A stretch of 64,000 bases of DNA from Euborellia annulipes (GCA_023213315.1 JAKCPI010002722.1:124001-188000); one strand, 5' to 3'. Counted from the first letter of the stretch, positions 56,701-63,333 are shown. Translations and numbers: made by a program. The notes: generated from the sequence alone by a model not told the origin.

Positions 56701-57425
56701 ATGTGTGTGTGAGTGAGTGTGAATGAGAAAAAAGTGTGAATGTTTAAAAAAAATAAATAATAATAATGTATTTGTTGCAATTTTAACAGTGGATATATTA
56801 ATTGAATAGGCTCAAGGTCCGGGGGCCAGGTGTTTGTGAACATACCTTATCGCAAATTAATAGAAATCAGTTTTACCAGATCCGTTTAAAAAATTTAGAC
56901 TCGAGCACTCGTAGAACATAGAATTAGTCACTCACTGCGGGGGAAGAGGTCCCTCTATCCGGTCCGGATATAAGAACTTTTTTTCTTATATGAAAGATTC
57001 GAATTTCAACTGACAATGAGCATTCGTCTCAAGTATGCTTTCAAGGGCGGATACAGGAGAGGGTAATTACCCCTCCGAGATTTGAAAATAAAAATACTTT
57101 TTTTCAAAAAAAAAATATATTTTTAATGTTAAATTTTAAAAATTAATACTCAAAAATTTGATTTGTATTTATATTCTGGCAAGCAAGTACAGAATGCGCC
57201 TTTAAATTACCGAAATTAAGAAAAAAAAATTGTATGCTGTGCGACCAGTCACACCAGATTACCCCCCCCCCCCCGAGAAACACATCTGGATCCGCCACTG
57301 TATGCTAATAACTATATAATCTAGTTTTTTTCTAATATGATTTATTAATATATTCTTTTTTATTTTCAGAAAAAGCAATGGTTGGACGACTCCAATATGT
57401 TATTAATGCAACACCCTATTTATAG
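29662..57425 (+). CDS. NOS1AP: NOS1AP (CAPON) adaptor, partial: PTB exons
   Basis: Span of three recognised coding exons (29662-29733, 47972-48061, 57370-57425), 218 coding bp in one continuous frame with GT-AG introns. The joined peptide starts [20 protein letters not shown], continues [16 protein letters not shown] and ends [13 protein letters not shown]. This is the first half of the PTB domain of NOS1AP, an adaptor that links neuronal NOS and cell-polarity proteins at the membrane cytoskeleton. Missing: the N-terminal exon (family start about 35 residues before this point) and everything after the third exon, including the rest of the PTB domain, the coiled coil and the PDZ-binding C-terminus. 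They probably lie outside the window; I searched by eye and did not find them. Introns are 18,238 and 9,308 bp, and the first hosts KIFBP on the opposite strand. Confidence 0.85.
29734..32466. other. NOS1AP intron, 5' part
   Basis: Intronic DNA without a supported gene. 31600-31910 is an unusual G-rich island (runs such as GGGGGTTGTGGGCCGGGG) with a 73-codon frame that resembles nothing I know. The rest is AT-rich apart from the solo motif at 30086. Confidence 0.35.
30086..30122 (-). repeat. CGAAA-motif hairpin, solo (F3)
   Basis: Minus strand CCTGAAGA, A, GGCCG, 7-nt loop, CGGCC, GAAATGTCG: a 5-bp perfect stem between the CTGAAGA and GAAAT boxes. No second arm was located nearby. Confidence 0.5.
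32467..32521 (+). pseudogene. 5S rRNA-like fragment
   Basis: TTAAGCAATCCTAAGGGCTA then AAACCTCGGGATGGGTGATC follows the order of the 3' half of eukaryotic 5S rRNA, whose internal promoter region has TTAAGCAA...GG.TAGTACTTGGATGGGTGACC. It is too short and diverged to be functional: a 5S pseudogene or the head of a 5S-derived SINE. Confidence 0.45.
32732..33150. mobile_element. Fold-back with CGAAACGT motif (F4)
   Basis: Two arms of about 180 bp (32732-32910 and 32975-33150) form a long imperfect inverted repeat, starting ATATTTGAACAATGGCAGGA. Each arm holds the motif; for example CTGATGATGGTCG...GGACAGAAACGTCGC at 33040-33076, while the left arm has the fully paired version GGACCGAAACGTC on its minus strand. 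Non-coding. Confidence 0.7.
33151..33929. other. Intronic AT-rich stretch
   Basis: No gene recognised. A frame at about 33183-33350 (plus) is open for 59 codons but lacks splice signals and homology. Confidence 0.3.
33993..34232. mobile_element. TIR MITE (ATCGACG), copy 2
   Basis: Same orientation and structure as 21144-21395, slightly shorter through a deletion near 34080. Nested in family A copy A11. Confidence 0.65.
34254..34511. mobile_element. hAT-type MITE, 258 bp, TSD TTACCATG
   Basis: Ends CAGTAGCGTAACTAGGGGG and CTAGTTACGCCGCTG. Exact 8-bp duplication TTACCATG (34246-34253 and 34512-34519), made from a conserved word of family A (GTTACCATGG). GC-rich ends, AT-rich centre. Confidence 0.8.
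34783..35044 (-). mobile_element. SINE family 1, copy
   Basis: Minus strand: CTCGGGCTTGGTGTAGTTGG head, GTCGAGGATTCGGATCC as B-box region, the common body, GTGTGAATG words and an A tail. Confidence 0.65.
35045..36050. other. Intronic stretch
   Basis: No gene recognised; 35100-35340 is moderately GC-rich with no copy elsewhere in the window. Confidence 0.3.
36051..36291 (-). mobile_element. SINE family 1 with 13-bp target duplication
   Basis: Best bounded copy. The tail (T run on plus) begins at 36051 and the tRNA-like head ends at 36291. TCGAAAACGGTAT is repeated exactly on both sides (36038-36050 and 36292-36304). B-box region GTCGCGGGTTCGGACCCC on the minus strand. Confidence 0.75.
36500..36535 (+). 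repeat. CGAAA-motif, solo copy (F8)
   Basis: CTGAAGATGGCCCAAACCTG then GAAACGAAATG. Diverged single copy of the motif, within AT-rich intron sequence. Confidence 0.35.
37185..37190 (-). terminator. KIFBP: Poly-A signal AATAAA of KIFBP
   Basis: AATAAA on the minus strand, 17 nt after the proposed stop codon. Short 3' UTR; a cleavage site would be expected around 37165-37175. Confidence 0.45.
37207..37241 (-). CDS. KIFBP: KIFBP last exon, putative
   Basis: Acceptor TTTTTTCTTTTGTTTTCAG (strong pyrimidine tract), then a codon completed in the correct phase and [11 protein letters not shown] before TAA (37209-37207). FPDGLPTEE after the splice resembles the family's ...FPE....ED motif, but the protein stops here while the family continues about 100 residues. 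Chosen for phase, acceptor strength and the adjacent poly-A signal. Confidence 0.5.
37207..46169 (-). CDS. KIFBP: KIF1-binding protein homologue, 8-exon model
   Basis: Gene span; joined exons 46169-46157, 44427-43886, 42318-41987, 41703-41608, 41174-40386, 40273-40153, 39268-38872, 37241-37207 give 774 codons plus TAA, all introns GT-AG and in phase. Family hallmarks in order: [18 protein letters not shown] and following helices (TPR), [17 protein letters not shown] across a splice, [26 protein letters not shown], a Ser/Glu-rich linker, then [17 protein letters not shown] and [22 protein letters not shown] is a cytosolic TPR-type regulator that binds kinesin motor domains (KIF1 and others) and blocks microtubule binding. 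The protein is longer than the vertebrate one (about 620 residues) owing to acidic linkers, yet its last 130 residues are Lys/Glu/Ser-rich and do not look like the family C-terminus. The ATG has a good context (AAGAATGG). Nested antisense in a NOS1AP intron. Confidence 0.8.
37522..38090 (+). mobile_element. Family A copy A5
   Basis: Runs from a shortened AATCTGG hairpin (37522-37553, inner part deleted) to the TACTTTCTCT...AGAGAAAGTA hairpin ending at 38090. Lies in the proposed last intron of KIFBP. Confidence 0.7.
38245..38637. mobile_element. hAT-type MITE, 393 bp, TSD CACACTAG
   Basis: Ends CATAGGCGCCGGAAC and GTTCCGGCGCCCCTG are inverted repeats, followed by G and C runs and an AT-rich centre. 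Exact 8-bp duplication CACACTAG (38237-38244 and 38638-38645). A reverse copy without its left terminus is at 9598-9973. Confidence 0.8.
38872..39268 (-). CDS. KIFBP: KIFBP exon 7, divergent C-terminal region
   Basis: 397 bp; acceptor AATGCAG, donor CAG/GTGAGA. The first 20 residues ([20 protein letters not shown]) continue the helix begun in exon 6 and fit the family. The next 110 are rich in Lys, Glu, Ser and Asn, low-complexity in look, and have no family counterpart that I recognise. Confidence 0.65.
39643..39675 (+). repeat. CGAAA-motif, solo copy (F9)
   Basis: CTGAAGATGGTTTTATAGAA then ACGTCCGACC. Weak stem; a diverged single copy in a KIFBP intron. Confidence 0.35.
40153..40273 (-). 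CDS. KIFBP: KIFBP exon 6
   Basis: 121 bp; acceptor TGTTTTAG, donor GTAAGC. Encodes [20 protein letters not shown] then [21 protein letters not shown], matching the family segment after the ...LAFFE..ER motif. Confidence 0.8.
40386..41174 (-). CDS. KIFBP: KIFBP exon 5
   Basis: 789 bp; acceptor TCTGTTGCAG, donor GTAATT. Encodes residues 328-590: [20 protein letters not shown], a long acidic/serine linker, then [20 protein letters not shown] and [15 protein letters not shown], the strongest match to KBP. Confidence 0.88.
41608..41703 (-). CDS. KIFBP: KIFBP exon 4
   Basis: 96 bp; acceptor TTTTTTAG, donor GTGAGT. Encodes [20 protein letters not shown] and following residues. ESRHHLSAA corresponds to the conserved ARHCLSAA segment of the family. 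Confidence 0.82.
41987..42318 (-). CDS. KIFBP: KIFBP exon 3
   Basis: 332 bp, phase 0 to phase 2; acceptor TTAAATAG, donor AA/GTTAAT. Encodes residues 186-295, including [20 protein letters not shown] and a second TPR-like block ending FFASKGIF. Confidence 0.82.
43886..44427 (-). CDS. KIFBP: KIFBP exon 2
   Basis: 542 bp. Acceptor is a nine-T run then AAG; donor is AAAG/GTCAGA, weak but required to join EGEFAK to VIRVLEQ in the next exon, as the family alignment demands. Encodes the N-terminal segment and first helical repeats (residues 5-185). Confidence 0.8.
44428..46156. other. KIFBP intron 1 content
   Basis: Holds fold-back F5 (45340-45686). The remainder is AT-rich without recognised features. 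The plus-strand 71-codon frame at 44786-45001 has no support. Confidence 0.4.
45340..45686. mobile_element. Fold-back with CGAAACGT motif (F5)
   Basis: Inverted arms (about 45350-45455 and 45585-45680) starting CAGCCAAATTGGAATGCTCG. Right arm motif: CTGAAGATGGCCA...CAGGCCGAAACGTC at 45597-45627, with a 5-bp UGGCC/GGCCG stem. The left arm has the reverse complement. Confidence 0.7.
46157..46169 (-). CDS. KIFBP: KIFBP exon 1 (start)
   Basis: ATGGCAGAAGCAG then GTGAGT: four codons (MAEA) plus one base. The A at -3 and G at +4 fit an initiation site. Chosen because it joins exon 2 in frame; no other coding sequence precedes exon 2. Confidence 0.6.
46170..47162. other. Upstream of KIFBP within NOS1AP intron
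   Basis: AT-rich, no recognised promoter element; the 5' UTR of KIFBP should lie in the first part. The frame at 46452-46733 shows no known domain. Confidence 0.35.
47163..47585. mobile_element. TIR element GCAAACTTGAC
   Basis: Terminal inverted repeats of over 40 bp: GCAAACTTGACAAGCATGCA on the left and its counterpart ending CAAGTTTGC at 47585, with few mismatches. Subterminal CACAAGC words repeat. No clear target duplication or transposase. Confidence 0.6.
47972..48061 (+). CDS. NOS1AP: NOS1AP exon: PTB middle
   Basis: 90 bp, phase 0 at both ends, acceptor TTATTTCAG, donor GTAAGC. It encodes [20 protein letters not shown] then [10 protein letters not shown], the lysine-rich turn and beta strands of the NOS1AP PTB domain. 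It joins in frame to the previous and next exons. Confidence 0.92.
48062..51039. other. NOS1AP intron, AT-rich
   Basis: No gene. 48617-48634 is a short GA repeat; 49280-49520 is a long low-complexity run of A and T tracts. No element boundaries found. Confidence 0.35.
51052..51245 (+). mobile_element. SINE family 2 with target duplication
   Basis: tRNA-like head CTTGGTGTAGTGGTTAGCG (A box) and GCGGGTTCGCATCC (B box), body with TTTATTTCAATTGATTGG, then GATGCCAAAAAAGACCTTAA and an A tail. Flanked by ACTTGAATGGT (51041-51051 and 51246-51256). Confidence 0.75.
51421..51568 (+). repeat. 148-bp direct duplication, left copy
   Basis: CGTTAATACGTATTTTAATT ... AATCCT; the right copy is at 52105-52252 with two differences by eye. 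A family A fragment lies between. Confidence 0.85.
51577..51944 (-). mobile_element. Family A fragment A4
   Basis: Starts within the GTACTAGTAC block and ends inside the AATCTGG hairpin (GTGCTGTGCGCCAGT). Both ends are truncated. Lies between the two 148-bp repeats. Confidence 0.65.
52105..52252 (+). repeat. 148-bp direct duplication, right copy
   Basis: See left copy at 51421-51568; 146 of 148 positions agree by eye. Confidence 0.85.
52253..53107. other. Intronic stretch with GC-rich patch
   Basis: 52404-52605 is GC-rich with a GGT repeat and GCACCAAGCCCCGAGTGTCT. Frames on both strands are open but show no known domain; the origin may be a retroelement UTR. The rest is AT-rich. Confidence 0.3.
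53108..53332 (+). mobile_element. Family A fragment A12, strongly diverged
   Basis: AACTTAAATATAAAATTCCG to the right-end hairpin TACTTTCTCG...AAGAGAGAGTA. More substituted than other copies. Confidence 0.55.
53334..53453. mobile_element. Right half of hAT-type MITE
   Basis: Matches the right half of 26980-27237 (TTCCGCAAAAAATTTAGTGTG ... TATATACGCCCCTG). Left half absent. Confidence 0.6.
53454..55255. other. Intronic stretch
   Basis: 53515-53700 is GC-rich and ends with a MITE-like CTGACTACGCCCATGG. A SINE 2 copy lies at 54711-54872. No gene recognised. Confidence 0.35.
54711..54872 (+). mobile_element. SINE family 2, diverged copy
   Basis: CGGTTCGCTTCCCGTCCCAA (B-box region), AAATTTATTTCATTTGATTT, GATGCCGAAAAATACCTTAA. 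Same order as 51052-51245. Confidence 0.6.
55256..55446. mobile_element. hAT-type MITE, 191 bp, TSD TAATAAGA
   Basis: Ends CAGGGCCGGAACTAGG and CCTAGATCCGGCCCTG with G and C runs inside. Exact 8-bp duplication TAATAAGA (55248-55255 and 55447-55454). Confidence 0.8.
55840..56145 (+). pseudogene. LINE ORF C-terminal remnant
   Basis: An open frame of 101 codons; the first seven or so come from the host palindrome, the rest from the [24 protein letters not shown] then [13 protein letters not shown] is the characteristic C-terminal tail of many RT ORFs (R..WN.LP......L..FK..L...L). No catalytic domain remains. Confidence 0.75.
55861..56257 (+). mobile_element. LINE 3' end (C-terminus plus poly-A)
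   Basis: A heavily 5'-truncated non-LTR element, about 400 bp, ending in a 16-A run at 56242-56257. Comparing the two arms of F6 shows the arm is continuous except for this insert. Family differs from the LINE at 22231. Confidence 0.7.
56493..56764 (+). mobile_element. SINE family 1 with 13-bp target duplication
   Basis: CCTCGGCCTTGGTGTAGAGG head, GTCGCGGGTTTGGACCCC (B-box region), body, GTGTGAATG words, tail AAATAAATAATAAT. AATGTATTTGTTG flanks it (56480-56492 and 56765-56777). Confidence 0.8.
57042..57300. mobile_element. hAT-type MITE, 259 bp, TSD TATGCT..
   Basis: Ends CAAGGGCGGATACAGG and CTGGATCCGCCACTG, with a C run near the right end. Flanks TATGCTTT and TATGCTAA agree at six of eight bases. 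Contains the reverse of the family A hairpin remnant also seen in 16451-16717. Confidence 0.65.
57370..57425 (+). CDS. NOS1AP: NOS1AP exon: PTB, ends in PIYR
   Basis: 56 bp, begins in phase 0 after TATTTTCAG and ends in phase 2 before GTGAGT. It encodes [18 protein letters not shown] plus the first two bases of an Arg codon, matching the family segment around WDES..LVMQDPIYR. The next family exon should begin IFYVSHD; no such sequence is visible in the remaining 6.5 kb. Confidence 0.9.
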
Positions 57426-58290
57426 GTGAGTTCTTCTTCTGACAATTCGATTTTATAGTTTATGATTTTTAATAACTTTAATAAAAAAAAGAGTTAAATT
57501 TTATTTGCTATCTTATTAACAATTCAGAATATAAGGTCCTAGATCTCAGGGATTTCGAAGTAAACGATTCACTTAAATTAAATAAAAAAGTTTATAAAGT
57601 GAATAAGACAGAGGCCAGTCAAGTGGCAATTTTTTTCGTAGAAAATAAAAGTCGAAAACTTTTTTTAGGGTGAAAGGGACAATCTTTGAACCTTAACCTA
57701 GGGTGACATACTGACTATTATTACTTGGATGATTCTTTAAGTGACCAGTACATTATAAACCTTTCTTTTTTAATCTTTGACAATTAAGGGCTTGCAAACT
57801 TTATTTGTCGCGTTATATTTTATTGCTTTTACTTCGAATCTAACCAACCGGAATGTTCGAGTTGACATTTGAACTGCCGATCCTTTCTTTATATATCCTG
57901 TTCAGTCAAGAAGACTTTTTTTTTCTCGACCCGTCATCTGGACCATTGACATTGACATGTCTAGAATTTTAACGAATTTCAAATAACACAAGGCAAAGAA
58001 ATATATTCTATTCTCAGTGAATTTTATTTAAAAAAATAAAATTAAAATATCTTGGAAAAAAAAAGAATAATTTAAAAATGCATTAATAATTTTGAAATAT
58101 TTATATTAATTTATATCTACCCCCGGAAAATCGATTGAATTGATTTTTTTGCCCATTGTCTTTGGGGGAGAGAGAACAATGATCCAATTCAAATTTTTTT
58201 GTTAAATTATTTCTAATTAATTTTATTTTTTTCCTTATTCCGGTCTTGATTTTTGTTGAATGGACACCGTCTGTATATGTCACGTTCAAT
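57426..58290. other. NOS1AP intron after third exon
   Basis: No further NOS1AP exon and no repeat recognised. AT-rich. Confidence 0.35.
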
Positions 58291-58421
58291 AATTGAATCG
58301 TTTATTTCAGAAACTACCTAAGCGACAAAATTTCAAATCATGTGTTTTTGGTGCTACTGTGCAATTAAAGGTAAATACATCTTTTAGATTATCCCAATAG
58401 CATGTCTGAAATAAACGATTC
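58291..58421. repeat. 20-bp perfect inverted repeat pair
   Basis: AATTGAATCGTTTATTTCAG near 58291-58311 and CTGAAATAAACGATTCAATT near 58406-58427 bracket about 95 bp. It looks like a small TIR element. It mimics a splice acceptor and donor (TTTCAG...AAAGGTAAAT), but the enclosed frame stops early. Confidence 0.5.
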
Positions 58422-58704
58422 AATTAAAAATTTTAATCGACTTTAAATTAAAAATTTTAAATCGACTCGAGCGGTTATCTCTTAATTTTTCCAGAGCCTA
58501 GGAAACCCAAAAAGGACTACGGATGTGTATTTTGCAACTTCGCCTATTAAAAAAAATTTCTTTTAAAGCATCAGAAAACTAAATACTTTCTCTCTATATA
58601 TATTTCATATATAGGGTAAGAGAAAGTAAAATTGCTTTCCTGTTTGTTTCATTTTTTGAATTTAAATATGATGAAACGATTCAGTAAAGTTAATTGAGAA
58701 ACAA

Positions 58705-59007
58705 CACAATAAAATTCAGCAAATATTTCGGATTGCATAACGCAGCCATCTTCAGTGCATCAAATTATACAAATGTGGAAGTTGTTTGAAAATTATAAAT
58801 TAGGATATGAGAAGACATTCTATAAATTGTGAGGAATAAATTAATTATTTTTCTCAGTGACTTACTTGCTTATCGAAACATTATCCTTACCATTATTGAA
58901 AGTCTTCTCATATCCTATCTATTTTATAATTTTAAAGGACGCTCCATATTGAAGATGATTTGCGTTACGCAATCCGAAATATTTGCTGAATAAATTATTT
59001 TATTGTG
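58705..59007. mobile_element. Fold-back with CCGAAAT motif (F7)
   Basis: Inverted arms CACAATAAAATTCAGCAAAT ... ATTTGCTGAATAAATTATTT. Motif (minus strand of left arm): CTGAAGATGGCTGCG...CAATCCGAAAT; the right arm has the plus version AAGATGATTTGCG...CAATCCGAAATA. Confidence 0.6.
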
Positions 59008-59990
59008 GAAAGCAAGTCATTTTTTTTAATTAAATTTTCAAAGAAATTATTGTGGGTGCGAAACGAAACCCTCGCCCCCATGATTTCAGAATAGTGGAGG
59101 CGATGCTTTCTTCTCCAATGTAGAGGAGAGAGAGATGGGAATGGGCGGATCGATAGGCCTTTTTTGCCTGGATCTATCTGACCTCTTCTCTCTCCTCTTC
59201 GTTCACTTGCTCATTTTGCAAGAATCTTTCCAAAGTTTCTTCCTTCGTTGGCGTCAAACACTCATCCTGCAAATTCGAACGAAATCGCAAAGAATCGACG
59301 CTCGATGAATAATGCATCGTTGGCAATGTTATTCCAGCCAAGAGACATGCAAACAATCGACCTCTTACTTCTAAAAAGCTTAAATGCATTACCTTTTTTT
59401 CTCTCTCTCTTTCTTCTGCATTCATAGTGAAAAAAATAAACTTATTTATACAAATAAAATTCTTCAAGACATCTACATATATGTTGTAAAAATTTAATCG
59501 TATTTTTTTTTTAATCTCAGCATTCGTATTCAGATTGTCCAATAAATTATTTATTTTTTTCTTTCCTCTAAGATGACAGCTTCACTTTAGGATTACATTA
59601 AGGTAGACAAAGCTTGTCACGTTTCAAAACGTTCTTTTTATTTAAAATATATTCCATTTTTCTTTTTAAGAGAAAAAGTACGTAGATATATATTGTTTCA
59701 CATTATTTTTCCTAAGATTCCTTCTACAATATAAATTAATAGTTTCCATTTTACAATAGGATTTCGATTATATACAATAGGCCAGGTCCTATCTATGCTC
59801 GTTGTTCACATGGTATAGTAGGTTATATACAGTACAGCGTCCCAAGGATGAGGGAACAAAGATATACTACTAACGTCTTTAATTTATTTTTTTATTGCGT
59901 GTGGCCGAGGGCGGGTTAAAACGGGGGGGGGGGGGGCATCTCCTTTCACCACTACCTAAATAAACTAGTATTTAAAAAAATTACATTATT
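59008..59990. other. Stretch around the possible exon
   Basis: Apart from 59174-59400, nothing recognised. 59926-59938 is a G run that may belong to a MITE end. Confidence 0.3.
59174..59400 (-). CDS. Possible coding piece, unrecognised
   Basis: The C-terminal 70 or so codons of a 122-codon minus frame have protein-like composition: VRGRLFACLLAGITLPTMHY, SSSVDSLRFRSN, then DECLTPTKEETLERFLQNEQ and an acidic end before TAG. The upstream half is AT-rich and not protein-like. An acceptor-like TTTTTAG precedes VRGR and another (TTTGCAG) precedes DECL, so this may be a terminal exon of a gene lying beyond the window. I know no family for it; a retrocopy fragment is also possible. Confidence 0.3.
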
Positions 59991-59992
59991 TA

Positions 59993-60539
59993 GACAAATT
60001 TTTATTTTTTAGATATTCTTTCAAATGAATATTCACATTTTAGTAAAGATAAGAGAAATGGTTGCCATGGTAACAAAATATAAATATTTTTCTGTTTATA
60101 AATTTTATATCTTGAATTCGGGCCCTGGGGGCTTGGTGTAGAGGTTAGCTTGCTAACCTCGTATACCAAACGTCCCGGGTTTGGACCCCAGGCAGTCCGA
60201 TGATTTTATTTAAACCATTTGCAGATGGCTTAAATAAGATGAGACCATTTACCAGATGGCTTAAATAAGAATGCCTGGACCCCAATATATACTAATTCAT
60301 AAATAACGGATATCGTAAAAGTCTTAAATGGCCTGATTTGCCGAAAAGACTGTGTGAATGTGAGTGTAAATGAGACAAAAATGTGAATGTTTAAAAAAAA
60401 AAAAATCTTGAATTCTAATATCTCGGCGGAATAAACAAATGTCAACACAACAAATTTGGTGTGATAAGCACAGTACAAAACTTTCTCTTACCATAGGTAA
60501 GTGAAAGTTGTGTGCTATGCGACCAGTCACACCAGATTT
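59993..60539 (-). mobile_element. Family A copy A8, split by a SINE
   Basis: Family A from about 59993 to the hairpin closing CACACCAGATT at 60539; the TACTTTCTC end is missing. SINE family 1 is inserted at 60120-60404. Confidence 0.65.
60120..60404 (+). mobile_element. SINE family 1 in family A, 11-bp duplication
   Basis: GGGGGCTTGGTGTAGAGG head to A tail. ATCTTGAATTC on both sides (60109-60119 and 60405-60415) is a word of family A, so the SINE landed after family A did. Confidence 0.8.
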
Positions 60540-60963
60540 TTAATTATTAAATAAATATTAAATTTATTTATTATAGTTCATAATGTTTGTTTTTGTTATT
60601 ACCTTGTTTAAAATAAGCTTTTAATTTTGTTTAACAAAAACTTTCATTTGTTTTAAAATATAATTTTATTATTAAAAAGTTTTTATAAAATATGACAAAT
60701 TTCAATATTTCTTCCTCTATATATATAGACCCTATATAAATAAATTTCTCTCGGTTTTCTAAAGTGCTAAAAGTTTTTCTTCTCTTCAATGAGGAAGGAA
60801 GTGAGAAAGAGGTGGGATGAGATGTTATTTTAAAGGAAGAAAATTGCTCAAACAATTGTTGAAATTGTTGAATATTTTTTTAAATTTCCTATACTAAATA
60901 ATTCTTCTTCATAAGGATTATTCAATATTAATTTTAATAACTCGAAGCTAGGTTAGAGGCCAG

Positions 60964-61692
60964 CAGTGACGGATTAATGCAATTTTGTTGGTGTGGGCGA
61001 TTGTTTATATATGGGGCATTCCACGCTAAATCGAACGGTTTGAAAAATTTAAATTTTTGATTTCCTCCATTTTATGATATTTTGTAGTACCCCTTAAAAA
61101 CCCCTCCTGGTAAATTTTGAGATTTTTTTGATCATCGGTTCAGATTTTGAAAAAACCCCTCTTTTTTTTTTGCTCATAACTCATACAAAAATGGTCCGAT
61201 TACCAACTTTTTTTTTTTTTTGAAATTTTTGACTTTTTTTTTTGTATTTTTCAAGAAAAAATACAATTAATTTTTTTGAATAATTTTTCTGTGTCATTTT
61301 CAAAATTTAAAATTTTTGTCATTTTCTGAAAATGCATACTTCGATTTTCCTGAAAATTTTTGGTAACAAACAACTATTCAATATACAACTTTCCAGGCGG
61401 TTCCGGTTCCAGCTCCATGGCTACTATTTTTTAAAAATGATTAATAGGAAAAAAAGTTTTCAAAAATCGAAAAAAATAGTCGCCATGGGGATCCCACAAC
61501 CGGAACTGCCTGAAAGTTGTGGATTGAATAGTTGTTTGTTATCAAAAATTTTCAGGAAAATTTAAGTATGCATGATTTTCAGAAAATGACAAAAATTTTG
61601 AAATTTGAAAATGACACAAAAAAATTAATTGTATTTTTTCTTGAAAACTCCACAAAAAACAAAAATCAAAAACCCTCTTTAATCCGTCCCTG
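60964..61692. mobile_element. hAT-like element with large fold-back
   Basis: Ends CAGTGACGGATTAA and TTTAATCCGTCCCTG are inverted repeats. Inside, 61248-61647 is an imperfect palindrome with arms of about 130 bp (AACAAACAACTATTCAAT / ATTGAATAGTTGTTTGTT). The flanking 8-mers agree only in part (AGGC). Frames here are by-products of the palindrome. Confidence 0.5.
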
Positions 61693-61920
61693 TAGGCATC
61701 TTTTTTTGCAAGTTTTTTTACTAGAAAAGTCACTTTGAATAAAGATTATTTGTTACATAAAATTTATTGAATCATAGAAATTGATTCAGGGAATCCAAAT
61801 GGCCCCACACAGCGACCTCCAAAATAATTATTGTTGAAATAAAAAATTAAAACTTTTTGTTTAAACTAACTATTGAATTAAAAATCGACTCGAATTCGCG
61901 CATTGCAATTAATAATTATT

Positions 61921-61985
<65 letters not shown>

Positions 61986-62931
61986 AATTCAGTGCGAATT
62001 TGCGTGATGTCCTCATTATTTATGCTCTGGTTTATGTATATTCATGCATTTCAAGAGTTAGACACTTTATCTCAATTGTATGCACCTCTCTTCTCTTTTA
62101 TATGTGCTTAATTATACTTTAGTAAACTTTCATTAAACAAGGATTTCAGATATCAAAAGTAATAAAATAAATTCTTTTGTTAACTTCTCTCTATAAAGAA
62201 TATTATTAAACTAATCGGTCTATATGGTATAATTAAAATTCACAAAGGGTTGTATGTTGAGTTTATTTTTTGTAAATTCCTCCCCAGGGGTTAAATAATC
62301 CAATCTACATTATAATGCAGCTGTTTTGTACAAGTTCATTCGGGGACACCTAAATTGGCACATCGTCTCTCTAATGGAAATGAACAGGCCAATTGATCAC
62401 AACTGGCTTTGAAAATGACTGATAACGATAAACAACAAATTTTCATTCTTTAAGCTCATTTATAAATTCGATCTATTTTTTTCGCGATTAAAAAATACGG
62501 TCGGTAATTACATTCCTACCTGATCCAAACTTAATATTAAAAGCATGAGTTCGAATCTCGTTCAGACTGTGGAAACCAATATAAAAAAATATGGCGATAA
62601 TTAACGATAATTAAATTATTTAAAGTCTAAATGGAGAGAAAAGACTAAAAAAATCAAAGTGAAAATCTATACAATCCCAATTGCCCTTTCTCTTATTTTC
62701 AGAATTTTGCCGGAACGCGGTAAAAAAAAATTTAATTAGAGATAACATTAATTGTTTTAAATATATACTAAATATCATAATTATTCCGTCGAAGTTACTA
62801 GAGTTTTTACTTTTTACTGGCGCCAGTGTGAGTAAACATAACATGTTAACAATTTAAAAATTTTTATGATATAAATCGATAAATTAGCTATCTACTTGAT
62901 CGTTGAGTTGCTGATTAAATTCTTAACGTTT
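61693..62931. other. Non-genic stretch
   Basis: CT microsatellite at 61924-61985. 62528-62560 contains GAGTTCGAATCTCGTTCAG, a B-box-like SINE remnant. No gene. Confidence 0.4.
61924..61985. repeat. CT dinucleotide microsatellite
   Basis: About 60 bp of CT repeats with one CC interruption. Confidence 0.9.
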
Positions 62932-63167
62932 AAGGACCCCAGCGTAGTAGGTAGCGTGCCTACCTCCTATACCAAACGTCGCGGGTTCGGACCCAGGCAG
63001 TCCGATGATTTTATTTAAGCCATTTGGATACCAGATGACTTAAATAGAAATGCCTGAACCCACAATAGATTAATATATATTACAACGGTTATCGTCAAAG
63101 TCTTAAATGGCCTAAGTTGCCGAAAAGACAGTGTGAATGTGTGTGTGAGTGTGAGTGTGAATGAGAA
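62932..63167 (+). mobile_element. SINE family 1, tail joined to another SINE
   Basis: AGCGTAGTAGGTAGCGTGCC head, GTCGCGGGTTCGGACCCAGG, body, GTGTGAATG words. It runs directly into AGGACCCCAGCAGAGTG, the head of a SINE 2-like copy. Confidence 0.65.
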
Positions 63168-63333
63168 AGGACCCCAGCAGAGTGATATGTAGTTCTTGCC
63201 TATTTTGTCAGGATTCAGGGGTTCTCCTTCCGTTTCATACCACAAAAATTTATTTCATTTGAATTGGCTACCAGTCAAAAGGTCTAAATGCCCTCAGATG
63301 CTCAATACAACTAACAATAAGTAAAATTAAAAA
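63168..63333 (+). mobile_element. SINE family 2-like copy
   Basis: CAGGATTCAGGGGTTCTCC (decayed B box), AAAATTTATTTCATTTGAAT body and an A run. It shares its first 10 bases with the SINE 1 copy just upstream. Confidence 0.5.

Noticed and set aside
58312..58369. Possible fourth NOS1AP exon (after TTTCAG, before GTAAAT)
   Set aside because: Joined in phase it gives RNYLSDKISNHVFLV and then a stop, nothing like the family's IFYVSHD continuation. The acceptor is part of a 20-bp perfect inverted repeat, so it is a repeat element.
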